A stretch of DNA of 64,000 bases, from NCBI GenBank assembly GCA_003521845.1, contig DPHB01000026.1, forward strand, positions 116,488-180,487. The letters run 5' to 3'. The notes under the pieces were generated by a model, which saw nothing but the letters and a program-made list of their open reading frames with translations, did no database searches and was not told the origin of the DNA. The position numbers were made by a program, and so were the translations under genes. Origin of the DNA: Oceanospirillaceae bacterium. GTDB lineage: Bacteria > Pseudomonadota > Gammaproteobacteria > Pseudomonadales > Balneatricaceae. Of this stretch, positions 8,071 to 17,026 are shown piece by piece; the first letter of the stretch is position 1, and each line of letters opens with the position of its first letter.

Positions 8071-9204
8071 ATGACCGACTCAGCCACTATCAGTTTAGCC
8101 AAAGACCTTATTAGCCGTGCTTCTGTCACACCAGAAGACGCTGGCTGCCAAGAGGTAATGATTGCGCGCCTTGAAGCCATTGGTTTTCAAGTAGAACGCA
8201 TGCGTTTTGGTGAGGTGGATAACTTCTGGGCCCGTCGTGGTACCGAGCACCCGGTTCTGGCCTTTGCTGGCCATACAGACGTTGTACCCACCGGACCAGT
8301 AGAACGTTGGGACTCAGCCCCGTTTGAACCGACTATTCGTGATGGATATTTGTACGGTCGTGGCGCCGCAGACATGAAGGGCAGCCTAGCAGCTTGGGTT
8401 GTGGCTTTAGAAGAATTTGTTGCTAAGCACCCTAATCACAAAGGTAGCCTAGCCTTGTTGATTACTAGTGACGAAGAAGGTCCATTTGTGGATGGTACTA
8501 CCCGTGTTATCGACACCCTCGAAGCGCGTAACGAAAAAATGGACTGGTGTATTGTCGGCGAACCTTCATCCACTAGCCTAGTAGGCGATACCATCAAAAA
8601 TGGTCGTCGTGGCTCCCTTACTGCCAATATCGTTGGTAAAGGCAAGCAAGGTCACGTGGCTTACCCACACCTAGTGGACAACCCAATCCATAAAATCGCC
8701 CCAGCTTTGGCAGAATTGTCCACCACGCACTGGGACGCAGGCAACGACTTCTTCCCACCGACTAGCTTCCAAATCGCCAATATCAATGGCGGCACTGGTG
8801 CCTCCAACGTGGTACCTGGCCATGTGGACATCCAGTGCAACTTCCGTTACTCCACAGAAGTGACTGCTGATGAACTCACTGCTCGCGTTGAAGCTATTTT
8901 AGACGCCCACAATGTGGACTATGACATTGATTGGACCTACAACGGCCTGCCTTTCTTAACGGATTCTGGCGCCTTGGTAGAGGCTTGCCAGCATGCTATC
9001 AAGACCCACACAGGCGTGGAAACAGAACTATCTACCGCTGGTGGCACATCCGATGGCCGCTTTATTGCGCCTACTGGTGCTCAAGTAGTGGAACTTGGTC
9101 CATGTAATGCTACTATTCACCAGATAAACGAATGCGTAAAGGCTTCTGATCTAGATGACCTTACTAATATTTACGCCAGCATCATGGCCGAACTACTAGG
9201 TTAA
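8071..9204 (+). CDS. dapE: Succinyl-diaminopimelate desuccinylase
   Basis: Zinc-dependent M20 hydrolase that releases succinate from N-succinyl-LL-diaminopimelate. The 377 residues carry the metal and catalytic motifs GHTDVVPTGP, GRGAADMKGS, SDEEGPFVDGT and GEPSS, and the later GGTSDGRF and ELGPCNATIHQINE. Size and motif order are standard. It follows dapD in the same direction, and the next small gene starts 4 bases after its stop, so the two are probably co-translated. Confidence 0.96.
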   Translation: MTDSATISLAKDLISRASVTPEDAGCQEVMIARLEAIGFQVERMRFGEVDNFWARRGTEHPVLAFAGHTDVVPTGPVERWDSAPFEPTIRDGYLYGRGAADMKGSLAAWVVALEEFVAKHPNHKGSLALLITSDEEGPFVDGTTRVIDTLEARNEKMDWCIVGEPSSTSLVGDTIKNGRRGSLTANIVGKGKQGHVAYPHLVDNPIHKIAPALAELSTTHWDAGNDFFPPTSFQIANINGGTGASNVVPGHVDIQCNFRYSTEVTADELTARVEAILDAHNVDYDIDWTYNGLPFLTDSGALVEACQHAIKTHTGVETELSTAGGTSDGRFIAPTGAQVVELGPCNATIHQINECVKASDLDDLTNIYASIMAELLG

Positions 9205-9208
9205 ATCT

Positions 9209-9589
9209 ATGCAACAGCCAGATATCGAAATCTACGTTAAAGGCCCAACTAACGAGCAAATCAAAGATTGGCTTAACGAGCAATTTGATGGTTTAGAAGA
9301 ACGTAGTGCCAGCCCCAAACGTCAGGTTTACAATGCAACCTGGCAGGAAGCTAGTTTCGAAATCATGGTGCTATCCAAGGTACAAAGTGGCTATAGCAGC
9401 ATCTGGTTTGATAGCCCAAGCCTACCTTGGGCCAATGACAAAGTCTGCGCGCAAGCGGCCCTAGCAAGCCTTCCACAAGATAATTTAAGCGTACGCTGTG
9501 TTGCTGCCAGCTGGCAGGAAGGCGATGCCCCTGATCAATGGCTACACCTAACCACTGCAGGCGAAGAGCTAGTTAACTGGCAAGCCTAG
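9209..9589 (+). CDS. Small conserved-looking hypothetical protein after dapE
   Basis: A 126-residue soluble protein with no signal peptide and no motif I can name. It is acidic and unusually rich in tryptophan (NATWQEASFE, SIWFDSPSLPWAND, AASWQEGDAPDQWLH). The 4-base gap from dapE argues for translational coupling and so for a genuine gene. A small protein next to dapE is seen in other gammaproteobacteria, but no function can be assigned from sequence. Confidence 0.7.
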   Translation: MQQPDIEIYVKGPTNEQIKDWLNEQFDGLEERSASPKRQVYNATWQEASFEIMVLSKVQSGYSSIWFDSPSLPWANDKVCAQAALASLPQDNLSVRCVAASWQEGDAPDQWLHLTTAGEELVNWQA

Positions 9590-9691
9590 GCCTTATCAAT
9601 CTCTAGTCTTCCAACTTAATAGACTAGCCCCACCAAAAACTATTTATTGAACTAGACTCCCTATAAGTGCAATTTGCCAAGGAGTGGCTCA

Positions 9692-9985
9692 ATGGACTAC
9701 ACTAAAGATCCCATCTATGAATGGGATGCCGCTAAAAACGCGGCCTGCGTTGCTAATCGAAATCTCGACTTTGTTACGGCAATCGCTGCCTTTGATGATC
9801 CCTATAGAATTATAGATAGCGATAACAGGCATGATTATCGTGAGCAACGTTGGCGTCTACTCGGCACTATTAAAGGGCGCTTGCATTGTGTGATCTATAC
9901 GCTACGCAAAGATAAAGTACGTATAATCTCAGCCAGAAAAGCCAACCATAGAGAGGTCAAGCAATATGAACACAGTCGTATATAG
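9692..9985 (+). CDS. BrnT-family ribonuclease toxin
   Basis: 97-residue protein of the BrnT/RelE-like type: N-terminal YEWDAAKNAACVANRNLDF, central REQRWRLLGTIKGRLHCVIYT and the C-terminal VRIISARKANHREVKQYE typical of BrnT. These proteins are RNases of type II toxin-antitoxin pairs. The ATG at 9692 has AAGGAG seven bases upstream; an earlier TTG adds only six residues. The partner gene overlaps its end by 20 bases, the usual toxin-first layout of this family. Confidence 0.85.
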   Translation: MDYTKDPIYEWDAAKNAACVANRNLDFVTAIAAFDDPYRIIDSDNRHDYREQRWRLLGTIKGRLHCVIYTLRKDKVRIISARKANHREVKQYEHSRI

Positions 9986-10316
9986 GCATACTCCTGGAGA
10001 GGTGAATTTAGGCAAAACCGACCTAGAAAAATTCGATGCAACAACGGAAGAAGACATTGCCCGTCAAATTGCAGAGGATGACGAAGAAGCCCGCCAAGAC
10101 GCTATAGCCTATGTGCGTGGCGTGCGCCTTAAGCTAGGCCTGAGCCAAGCTCAATTTGCTGACCATCTGAAGGTCTCTATCACTACTATACGTAACTGGG
10201 AACAAGGCAAACGCTTCCCTAGCGGTGCCGTAAGAACCTTATACCGTATTTTAGATCGTGCCCCAGAGGCCAGCTTAGCGGCGCTGCAAGCCGATATGGA
10301 TGAAGCAGCGGCTTAA
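9966..10316 (+). CDS. XRE-type antitoxin/autorepressor paired with BrnT
   Basis: 116 residues with an acidic N-terminal half (ATTEEDIARQIAEDDEEARQ) and a C-terminal helix-turn-helix, LGLSQAQFADHLKVSITTIR then NWEQGKRFP, of the HigA/XRE class. The N-terminal part would bind toxin and the C-terminal part DNA. It overlaps the toxin gene by 20 bases and its stop overlaps the convergent kinase gene by 4. Classical BrnA partners have a different DNA-binding domain, so this pair is a hybrid of toxin and antitoxin classes. The repressor role is inferred from the family. Confidence 0.8.
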   Translation: MNTVVYRHTPGEVNLGKTDLEKFDATTEEDIARQIAEDDEEARQDAIAYVRGVRLKLGLSQAQFADHLKVSITTIRNWEQGKRFPSGAVRTLYRILDRAPEASLAALQADMDEAAA

Positions 10317-11287
10317 TTACCACTGCTCATTTTTTGAAAGTCACTAATCGCCAACCTAGCCTGATTAAAAAAGCGCTCTTGGCGCACATCGGAACCTGGT
10401 TCTTCAATACGCGGCACTATCCAGCCCACATAGGTGAATGCCCGTAACATGGTAAACAAAGGCAAATACTGCCACTGCAATGTGCGTATGCGCTCATAGC
10501 CTTCAATAAAGGCTGCCTGCAAAGCGTCGGCATCGTTTTCTTGCCAGTTTTTACTTAGGGTAGTGGCCACATCAAATAGGCGATAACCAAAGCCACTGTC
10601 ATCAAAGTCGATAAGCTGCAAACCATCTTCTGCAATCAGAATGTTCTCGCGTACCAAATCAGCGTGGATCAAACCGTAATCCAACTCTTCGCTTTGCAGA
10701 ATTTGCAGGGCTTGCTCACGCGCTGCATTGATGTCAGTACGCAGGTCTTCAGGTATATTCGAATTTTCCCAAAAGCGGCCCCACAAGGGTTGCTCCCCTA
10801 GTAGACCTTGCTGATCCCATGCCATGCGCTCAAAGCCTGCGGGGCGCTGCCAAATATCCGCTTGCTCGTGCAAACGCGCCATCATTTCACCAATGGCAGC
10901 AAAGGTGCCATAACGATCATCAAGCTCTAAAGCTGCGCCTGTTTGCCCCATGGGGCGGCCATACAACCACGTTAACAGGTCGATATGAAAGCCTTCACGT
11001 TCAACTAACAACTCAGTCTGCTTTTTAGCAGCAGAGGCCGTAGCAATCGGCGCAGGCACTTGCACACCCGTTTGCGCCAAACTATGCATCCAAGCCAATT
11101 CGGAGGCCATGGCAGCGGGTGTTTGATAACCGGGGCGATGCAGACGCAAGGCGTACTGAACACCTTCGTAGCTCACCTTAAAAACGGCATTCTCTCGTTG
11201 CGCTACAAGATGTAGGTCCGCGCCTTCAAGGCCCCACAAGGGCAAGGCACGGGTCGCTACATCTATCAGATGCTGAGTGTCCTTCAC
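10313..11287 (-). CDS. APH/choline-kinase-fold small-molecule kinase (hydroxylysine kinase-like)
   Basis: 324-residue phosphotransferase of the aminoglycoside phosphotransferase / homoserine kinase II superfamily. The catalytic loop GLIHADLVRENIL (HxDxxxxN) and the metal-binding LQLIDFDDSGFG are intact. The N-terminal lobe has YALRLHRPG with the likely ATP-contacting basic residues. Its start overlaps the stop of the upstream class III PLP gene by 4 bases (ATGA), so they are co-translated. In animals the kinases paired with this type of PLP enzyme phosphorylate hydroxylysine or a similar amino alcohol, which suggests the substrate class here. Substrate identity is inference. Confidence 0.75.
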   Translation of the reverse strand: MKDTQHLIDVATRALPLWGLEGADLHLVAQRENAVFKVSYEGVQYALRLHRPGYQTPAAMASELAWMHSLAQTGVQVPAPIATASAAKKQTELLVEREGFHIDLLTWLYGRPMGQTGAALELDDRYGTFAAIGEMMARLHEQADIWQRPAGFERMAWDQQGLLGEQPLWGRFWENSNIPEDLRTDINAAREQALQILQSEELDYGLIHADLVRENILIAEDGLQLIDFDDSGFGYRLFDVATTLSKNWQENDADALQAAFIEGYERIRTLQWQYLPLFTMLRAFTYVGWIVPRIEEPGSDVRQERFFNQARLAISDFQKMSSGN

Positions 11288-12591
11288 GAACGTAGCTCCA
11301 GCTTAGACAAGACCTTGTCCAAGGTACCTAGCATGATATCCGCGTGCTGTTTTTGAAATTGTAGGTTAGGACGAATCTTCAAAGCATTGTAATGAATACC
11401 CAAGAAGTTAAGAATCACGCCTTCTTCACGCATAGCGTTGGCTATTTGCTTAGTGAAAGCAGTCGCAGGCTCTTTAGTTGCTCTGTCCAGCACCATTTCG
11501 GCACCAAAAAACATACCCGAACCACGCACATCACCAATGCATATATGCTTATCAGATAGGGCTTGCAAACGAGCACGGGCGTAATCACCGACTTCTTTGG
11601 CTTGTTGCATCAAACCTTCTTCGGCAATCACATCCAAAACTGCTTCGGCAGCCGCACAGGAAACAGGATTACCACCAAAGGTATTAAAATAACGGAAGCA
11701 CTCACGAAACTGGGTCATGATATCCAGACTTGTCACCAAACCAGCCACAGGATGGCCATTCCCCATAGGCTTACCCAAGGTAACAATATCCGGCAAGATA
11801 CCCACCTTTTGGTGGCCCCACATATGGGTGCCAATACGGCCAAAGCCTGGCTGTACTTCGTCGGCAATTAATACACCACCAGCGGCTTTTACAGCGGCGG
11901 CAGTTTCATCTAAAAAGCCCGGCTCCATAGTTGGGAAGCCTTCGTTACCAAAAAAGGGACAAATAATCAGACCGGCAAAGCCATGTTCGCTGGCTTCTAG
12001 TTCGGCAATTTTCAGTTTTACCTGTTCTGCAAAAGCCTGCCCGAGAGTTTGACCTTCTTTAAGACCACCTTGCCAATAGGCAGGACGGTAGCTATCTGGT
12101 GCTGGCACAAAACGCACATGGGAACCATCACCCAAATGAGAGGTATTGGTATTGGATAACTTGGCCACCATAGTGGTGTTGCCATGATAGGTATGATCCG
12201 TAGCAATCATGCCGCGTTTGCCCGTCACGGCTTCTGCCATGCGCAGGGCTATATCATTGGCTTCAGAACCCGAACAGGTCATGATGGCGGTATTTAACGG
12301 TTCAGCAAAGGTAGCTGTGAGCTTTTCCACATAGCGAGTAATACCTTCATGCAGATAACGGGTATGAGTATTAAGCGTACTGGCTTGCTGACAAATAGCT
12401 TCCACTACTTTGGGGTGGCAGTGACCAACGTGAGGTACGTTGTTATAGCAATCTAAATATTTACGTCCATCAGCATCCCATAACCATACACCTTCACCTT
12501 TTACAAAATGCACGGGATCGTTATAGAAAGTAGAGACGTTTGGACCCAATAGACGGGCACGATCAGCAAGTATTTGGGCGTTATTTTTCAA
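11284..12591 (-). CDS. Class III PLP enzyme, phospho-lyase type (ETNPPL/PHYKPL-like)
   Basis: 435-residue fold-type I PLP enzyme. Several stretches match the ethanolamine-phosphate / phosphohydroxylysine phospho-lyase branch better than ordinary transaminases: NVPHVGHCHPKVV, NTHTRYLHEGI, PAPDSYRPAYW and YFNTFGGNPVSCA. The PLP lysine is in VTLGKPMGNGHP and the cofactor aspartate in LIADEVQPGFGR. Such enzymes eliminate ammonia and phosphate from a phosphorylated amino alcohol to give an aldehyde. The co-translated kinase and nearby aldehyde dehydrogenase fit before and after that step. It could still act as a transaminase; the assignment rests on motifs and context. Confidence 0.78.
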   Translation of the reverse strand: MKNNAQILADRARLLGPNVSTFYNDPVHFVKGEGVWLWDADGRKYLDCYNNVPHVGHCHPKVVEAICQQASTLNTHTRYLHEGITRYVEKLTATFAEPLNTAIMTCSGSEANDIALRMAEAVTGKRGMIATDHTYHGNTTMVAKLSNTNTSHLGDGSHVRFVPAPDSYRPAYWQGGLKEGQTLGQAFAEQVKLKIAELEASEHGFAGLIICPFFGNEGFPTMEPGFLDETAAAVKAAGGVLIADEVQPGFGRIGTHMWGHQKVGILPDIVTLGKPMGNGHPVAGLVTSLDIMTQFRECFRYFNTFGGNPVSCAAAEAVLDVIAEEGLMQQAKEVGDYARARLQALSDKHICIGDVRGSGMFFGAEMVLDRATKEPATAFTKQIANAMREEGVILNFLGIHYNALKIRPNLQFQKQHADIMLGTLDKVLSKLELRS

Positions 12592-12609
12592 CTAATTGAC
12601 TCCTTAAAA

Positions 12610-12682
12610 GTCTAGCACTTTGGGGTCTGAGGGCCTGCCCCATGAGCGAAGCGAGTGCCTTGGGTACCCCAAAGTGCCAGAC
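12610..12682. repeat. Core-and-arms palindromic element A2
   Basis: Arms GTCTAGCACTTTGGGGT (12610-12626) and ACCCCAAAGTGCCAGAC (12666-12682) pair at 16 of 17 positions. Between them lies the shared core GGGCCTGCCCCATGAG...CCTTGGGTACC. The outer arms are unrelated to those of A1. It sits between the UPF0261 gene and the phospho-lyase gene inside the same predicted operon and would form a long RNA hairpin. Confidence 0.85.
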
Positions 12683-12693
12683 TATCTTTACAA

Positions 12694-13932
12694 TTAGGCT
12701 TTGGGGACGATACCTTGGGCAACCCAGTCATCAAACACACGCAACGCAGTTTCGACAAACAGGTCATCGTTGATGTGTGCATCTAAACTGCTTAGTTGTA
12801 CTTTGCCATTAGGTAGCAAGGTTTCAATTTCATTTACGAAAGCAGCTAGGCCCTCTGGGTCATGCAAGTCGTTACCTTCGCGGTCCCATTCTTCAATACC
12901 ATGACGCGGCATGATGAAGTGCACTGGCGCCGTTGCTTCGCTTAAACGCGCGACAAATTCTCGCGCATGGCTACGACGCTCTTCTGGCGTACTCACCAAG
13001 CAATGAATCAAACGGTTGTGTTCATGGGCTGGGCGATCTGGGTGCATGGCTTGTACATTCTGCCAGCCTGGGAAGTCCAACAAATCTACACTACCAGGGG
13101 CTACTAATTGAGGGATGCCTGCGGCACCGGCGCTAGTTAAACGGTTAGCACCAGAGTTGATGGCCGAACCAGCTATGTAATTGCATACTTCTTGCAAACA
13201 GAAGTCCATGACACAGGCAAATTGTTTTTGTGAAGCAAGATTTTCAAAGGCCATGCCCCCCATACCCGTAGAGTGAAATACAACTAAGTCATAGCCACGT
13301 GCTTCTAGGGCAGGCTTTAAGGCTTTCATGTACTTCAAACACGAAGAACCCAAGCTAGTCATACCCACCATAGGGCGGTCGTCTGCTGGTGGTTCAACAG
13401 CGCGTGCAGCACCCAACACAGCACCAGCGGCTTGGCTTAGGGAAGACTTACAAATAGAGTTAAGGCCATACAAACCACCAGACCATAAGATCATTTGAAT
13501 ATCGGCAGACAAACGCTCTGCTGGAATCATATGAGAGAAAGAAACCGTGGAAACAATATACTTAGGCACACCCATTGGCAGTGCTTGGCAAACATCCAAA
13601 GCCAAGTCTGTACCCATGCTACCACCCAAGATCACCACGCCATCAAAGTCACCAGCCGCAAAGCGCTGAGTCACTAAAGCAACGGCACCTTCTGCCATAA
13701 TTTGCATAGCCACGTTTTCGTCACCACTGTCGATAGCTGTTTGAATGCTACTACCGCCCGCTTCGGCTACGTCATGTTTGCTAATATCAGTGGACTTTTC
13801 AGGATCGCCTAAAACACTGACATCCATAGTAAGCACACCGCCATTTTGGCTATGGATACGCTGCGCCATGTATTCCAATTCAGCATTTTTAGTATCGTAA
13901 GTACCAATGATAAGTATCGTTTTATCAGCCAT
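12694..13932 (-). CDS. Tm-1-like ATP-binding (UPF0261) protein
   Basis: 412-residue protein of the UPF0261/Tm-1-like family. The N-terminal Rossmann-like domain begins ILIIGTYDTKNAELEYMAQR and has FDGVVILGGSMGTDLA; the second half has VFHSTGMGGMAFE and SGANRLTSAGAAGIPQLVAP. These proteins bind ATP, and the plant Tm-1 relative blocks a viral replicase, but no enzymatic reaction is established for the bacterial members. Here it stands between an aldehyde dehydrogenase and a phospho-lyase without the TIM-barrel partner often found beside it. A role in handling the substrate or a CoA/phosphate intermediate is speculation. Confidence 0.85.
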   Translation of the reverse strand: MADKTILIIGTYDTKNAELEYMAQRIHSQNGGVLTMDVSVLGDPEKSTDISKHDVAEAGGSSIQTAIDSGDENVAMQIMAEGAVALVTQRFAAGDFDGVVILGGSMGTDLALDVCQALPMGVPKYIVSTVSFSHMIPAERLSADIQMILWSGGLYGLNSICKSSLSQAAGAVLGAARAVEPPADDRPMVGMTSLGSSCLKYMKALKPALEARGYDLVVFHSTGMGGMAFENLASQKQFACVMDFCLQEVCNYIAGSAINSGANRLTSAGAAGIPQLVAPGSVDLLDFPGWQNVQAMHPDRPAHEHNRLIHCLVSTPEERRSHAREFVARLSEATAPVHFIMPRHGIEEWDREGNDLHDPEGLAAFVNEIETLLPNGKVQLSSLDAHINDDLFVETALRVFDDWVAQGIVPKA

Positions 13933-13959
13933 GATTATCTCTTGTTAAATTTGTCTACC

Positions 13960-14029
13960 TTGTGGGTCGGGTTTCAACCCGACTTGTCAGACTTTAACCC
14001 AGCTTGTCGGCCTGAAGTCTGACCTACAA
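13960..14029. repeat. Dispersed palindromic element, family B copy 2
   Basis: About 70 bp with outer ends TTGTGGGTC and GACCTACAA and an inner palindrome TCGGGTTTCAACCCGA. It resembles the copy at 599-648 in its ends and in the CTGAAGTCTGAC motif. The element overlaps the aldehyde dehydrogenase stop codon (14024-14026), so its edge defines the end of that protein. Confidence 0.65.
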
Positions 14030-15505
14030 CTTGATCCAGGCGGTTTTTAAGTCGTAATACTTCTCAAACGCATGCATGCTCTTGTCGTGTCCATTACCAG
14101 ATTGCTTCACGCCACCTAATGGTACCGTGTTGTCAGAACCACCATAGGTATTAATATGCATCAAGCCGGTTTTCACTGCGCGTACCATGCGGTGTGCACG
14201 GCCTAAGTCACTGGTCCAAGCGGCACCAGACAAACCAAATTCGCTATCATTAGCAATAGCAATGGCTTCTGCTTCGTCCTTAAAGGCAATCACACCTAGT
14301 ACTGGACCAAACACTTCTGCTTGGGCTAGGTTATGATGGGATTCTACGCCAGTTATCACAGTCGGTGACATATAATAGCCGCCTGTTTCTTCTAATACGC
14401 GCTCGCCACCAGTAACGATCTTGCCACCTTCGGCCACAGCCTTTTCTACAAAATCTAGGTTGCCGTTCAACTGGCCCATGGAGTTGATAGCACCCACGTG
14501 AGAAGACAGTGATAGTGGATCGCCTATTTGCATAGCCTTGGCATGCTTGGCCACTAGCGCTACAAACTCGTCATGAATGCTTGCCTCAACCAACAAGCGT
14601 GAACCTGAAATACAAATTTGGCCAGAGTTGCGGAAGATAGCAAAGGCCGCACCTTTGGCTGCTTCTTCCAAATTAGGTGCATCGGCAAACACGATATTCG
14701 CCGACTTGCCACCCAATTCTAAATACACACGCTTCAGATTGGAACGTGCTGAATATTCCAGCAAACGACGGCCTGTGGTACCCGAACCAGTAAATACCAG
14801 TACGTCTACGTCCATGGACATAGCTAGCTCTTCACCTACTTCAGAGCCCTTACCAGTTACCACGTTTAGTACACCTGCTGGCACACCTGCTTCTTGTGCT
14901 AACGCGGCCAGACGCAACATAGTCAAAGACGCTTCTTCGGCAGGCTTAACTACGATGGAGTTGCCCATGGCCAAGGCTGGAGCTATTTTCCAAGCACCAA
15001 TCATGAGTGGCATATTCCAAGGAATAATGGCACCGACAACGCCAACGGCCTCTTTTTGCACCATGGCTAAAAAGCCTGGATCAGTGGGTGTCACTTCGCC
15101 GTATACCTTATCTAAAGCTTCGGCATAATAACGAAAGGTTCCTGCACAGGAGCCTGGCTCAGCCTTAATAGCCAAACCAATTTCCGTACCATTGTCACGC
15201 ACGCCTAATACAGCTAGTTCTAGCGCATTTTCTTGTATCAGATCAGCCAGCTTGTGCAATACCGCCTTGCGAGCAGCAGGCGCTAAGTCAGCCCAGCGGC
15301 CGTCATCAAAAGAGGTACGGGCCGCGGCAATGGCATCTTGCATGTCTGCACGACTTGCGCGCTCGGTCGTGGTAATTACGCTACCATCAATGGGAGATAC
15401 TACGTCGTTCTTAGAACCCGTACCTTCCACCCACTCACCATTGATAAATAGCTTTTGTGGGGCAATAGTCTGCTGACGTAAAATGTCGATTTGTTCTTGT
15501 TGCAT
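14024..15505 (-). CDS. PuuC/KauB-like NAD(P)-dependent aldehyde dehydrogenase
   Basis: 493-residue aldehyde dehydrogenase. Visible family features are the cofactor loop PWNMPLMIGAWK, FTGSGTTGR, the general base in LELGGKSANIVF, and the catalytic Cys in NSGQICISGSR. The end, SGNGHDKSMHAFEKYYDLKT, closely follows the gamma-glutamyl-aminobutyraldehyde dehydrogenase (PuuC) group, which acts on amino-aldehydes. The ATG at 15505 has AGGGG seven bases upstream; a TTG 21 bases earlier is less likely. It lies between the TctA-like gene and UPF0261 in one unit and would oxidise the aldehyde made by the phospho-lyase. Confidence 0.88.
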   Translation of the reverse strand: MQQEQIDILRQQTIAPQKLFINGEWVEGTGSKNDVVSPIDGSVITTTERASRADMQDAIAAARTSFDDGRWADLAPAARKAVLHKLADLIQENALELAVLGVRDNGTEIGLAIKAEPGSCAGTFRYYAEALDKVYGEVTPTDPGFLAMVQKEAVGVVGAIIPWNMPLMIGAWKIAPALAMGNSIVVKPAEEASLTMLRLAALAQEAGVPAGVLNVVTGKGSEVGEELAMSMDVDVLVFTGSGTTGRRLLEYSARSNLKRVYLELGGKSANIVFADAPNLEEAAKGAAFAIFRNSGQICISGSRLLVEASIHDEFVALVAKHAKAMQIGDPLSLSSHVGAINSMGQLNGNLDFVEKAVAEGGKIVTGGERVLEETGGYYMSPTVITGVESHHNLAQAEVFGPVLGVIAFKDEAEAIAIANDSEFGLSGAAWTSDLGRAHRMVRAVKTGLMHINTYGGSDNTVPLGGVKQSGNGHDKSMHAFEKYYDLKTAWIKL

Positions 15506-15522
15506 TAGCTTGCCCCTATTGC

Positions 15523-17013
15523 TCAATTATATTCGGCTGGTTGACGATGGGCGCGCCACCAAACATAGAAATTAACTACCAAAATGATCACGATTAAGAC
15601 AAAGATAGTGAAAGAAATTGGACGGTTGATAAAGTCGGTAAAACCCTCTACTCGAGCCAATCCTGCACGAAACTTTTGTTCCATTATGCTGCCCAAAACC
15701 ATGCCTAGAATAATCGGCACAATGGGCAAGTTGAGACGTTTTAGCACATAACCAAATAACCCAAAGACAGCACAAATAACGCAATCCACCATAGAATTTC
15801 GTAATGAATAGACACCGACAAAGGACAAGCCTAATATCGACAAACCTAGGAAACGTTGCGGAATTTGAATAATACGCAGCAGCTGGCGCGTCGCCAAGGT
15901 TAAGAAAATCATGATTAAAATATTGACCACAAACAAGCTTGCATACAAGCCATAGACAAATTCAGCATGCTGCACAAATAGATTGGGGCCCGGAACAATT
16001 GAATGTACATAGAACACCGACAGCATCATGGCCGTTAAAGCTTCACCTGGAATACCAAGTGCTAATAAAGGAATCATAGCGGCAGCAGGCACGGCATTGT
16101 TGGCAGCTTCCGAGGCAATAATCCCCTCTGGGGCCCCCTTACCAAAACGCTCGGGTTTTTTAGACATGCTATTGGCAATATTATAGGAGAAAAATTGCGC
16201 CAGAAACTCGCCTACTCCAGGAATGATGCCCATGATGACGCCAAAGGAGGCAGAGATCAGGGCTTGCAGCTTGTATTTCCACAGGTCAAAAAAACCTTCG
16301 CGCTTACTTTCGCCTTTCAAATCCGGCATATCTGCCTTTTCATCTTTGCCAAGCAGCAGCACAAAAGCCTGAGACATAGCAAACAAACCCAGTAGCACAG
16401 TGATCAAATCAACCCCTGAACGCAGCCAGCCTTGGCCAAAAGTAAAGCGCGAACTATAGCGAATACTTTCCATACCGATGGTGGCAATAAAGATGCCTAA
16501 GAACACCAACAACCCTGCCATCAAGGATTCGCCACGGTGAGATACAATGACCAACACCAAGCCCAGCACAGCAGCCATAAAGATATCTCGCGACCCAAAA
16601 AGGGGGGCGATTTGGGCAATAAAACCGGTCATTAAGATAAGGCAGATAACGGAGAAAATACCACCAAAGAAAGAAGACCAATAGGCCAATGTCAAAGCAC
16701 GTCGTGCTCTGCCTTGTTGGGTCATGCTGTAACCATCATAGGTGGTTAACGCGTTGACTGGGGTACCTGGCGTATTAATAAGAATGGCAGGTATCGATCC
16801 GCCATACATGGAGGCCCCATATATACCAATAAGTACGGTGATACCCACTATGGGGTCCAAGCTATAGGTTGCCGGTAGCAATATAGCAATTGCTACGGCC
16901 GGTCCCACTCCAGGGATAGCACCAATAATAACCCCACCAATAGATCCAACTAACAAGGCTGCCCACACATCAAGGCGGGTAAATATCTCTAAACTATTGA
17001 GCAACAGTTCCAT
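15523..17013 (-). CDS. TTT transporter large membrane subunit (TctA-like), system 1
   Basis: 496-residue integral membrane protein of the tripartite tricarboxylate transporter family, with about 10-12 hydrophobic segments. The duplicated TctA signatures are present: AIPGVGPAVAIAILLP near the N-terminus and GIIPGVGEFLAQFFSY in the middle, plus GIPGEALTAMMLS. The ATG at 17013 is chosen because MELLLNSLEIFTRL is the usual beginning; the longer frame would run back into the TctB gene. It follows the TctB-like gene after 13 bases. The TTT family imports small acids or polar metabolites with a periplasmic receptor. Confidence 0.92.
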   Translation of the reverse strand: MELLLNSLEIFTRLDVWAALLVGSIGGVIIGAIPGVGPAVAIAILLPATYSLDPIVGITVLIGIYGASMYGGSIPAILINTPGTPVNALTTYDGYSMTQQGRARRALTLAYWSSFFGGIFSVICLILMTGFIAQIAPLFGSRDIFMAAVLGLVLVIVSHRGESLMAGLLVFLGIFIATIGMESIRYSSRFTFGQGWLRSGVDLITVLLGLFAMSQAFVLLLGKDEKADMPDLKGESKREGFFDLWKYKLQALISASFGVIMGIIPGVGEFLAQFFSYNIANSMSKKPERFGKGAPEGIIASEAANNAVPAAAMIPLLALGIPGEALTAMMLSVFYVHSIVPGPNLFVQHAEFVYGLYASLFVVNILIMIFLTLATRQLLRIIQIPQRFLGLSILGLSFVGVYSLRNSMVDCVICAVFGLFGYVLKRLNLPIVPIILGMVLGSIMEQKFRAGLARVEGFTDFINRPISFTIFVLIVIILVVNFYVWWRAHRQPAEYN

Positions 17014-17026
17014 AACGTAAGCCTTA

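Noticed and set aside
9966..10316. Antitoxin as an ordinary BrnA
   Set aside because: The C-terminal part is a clear XRE helix-turn-helix, which is not the usual BrnA DNA-binding domain.
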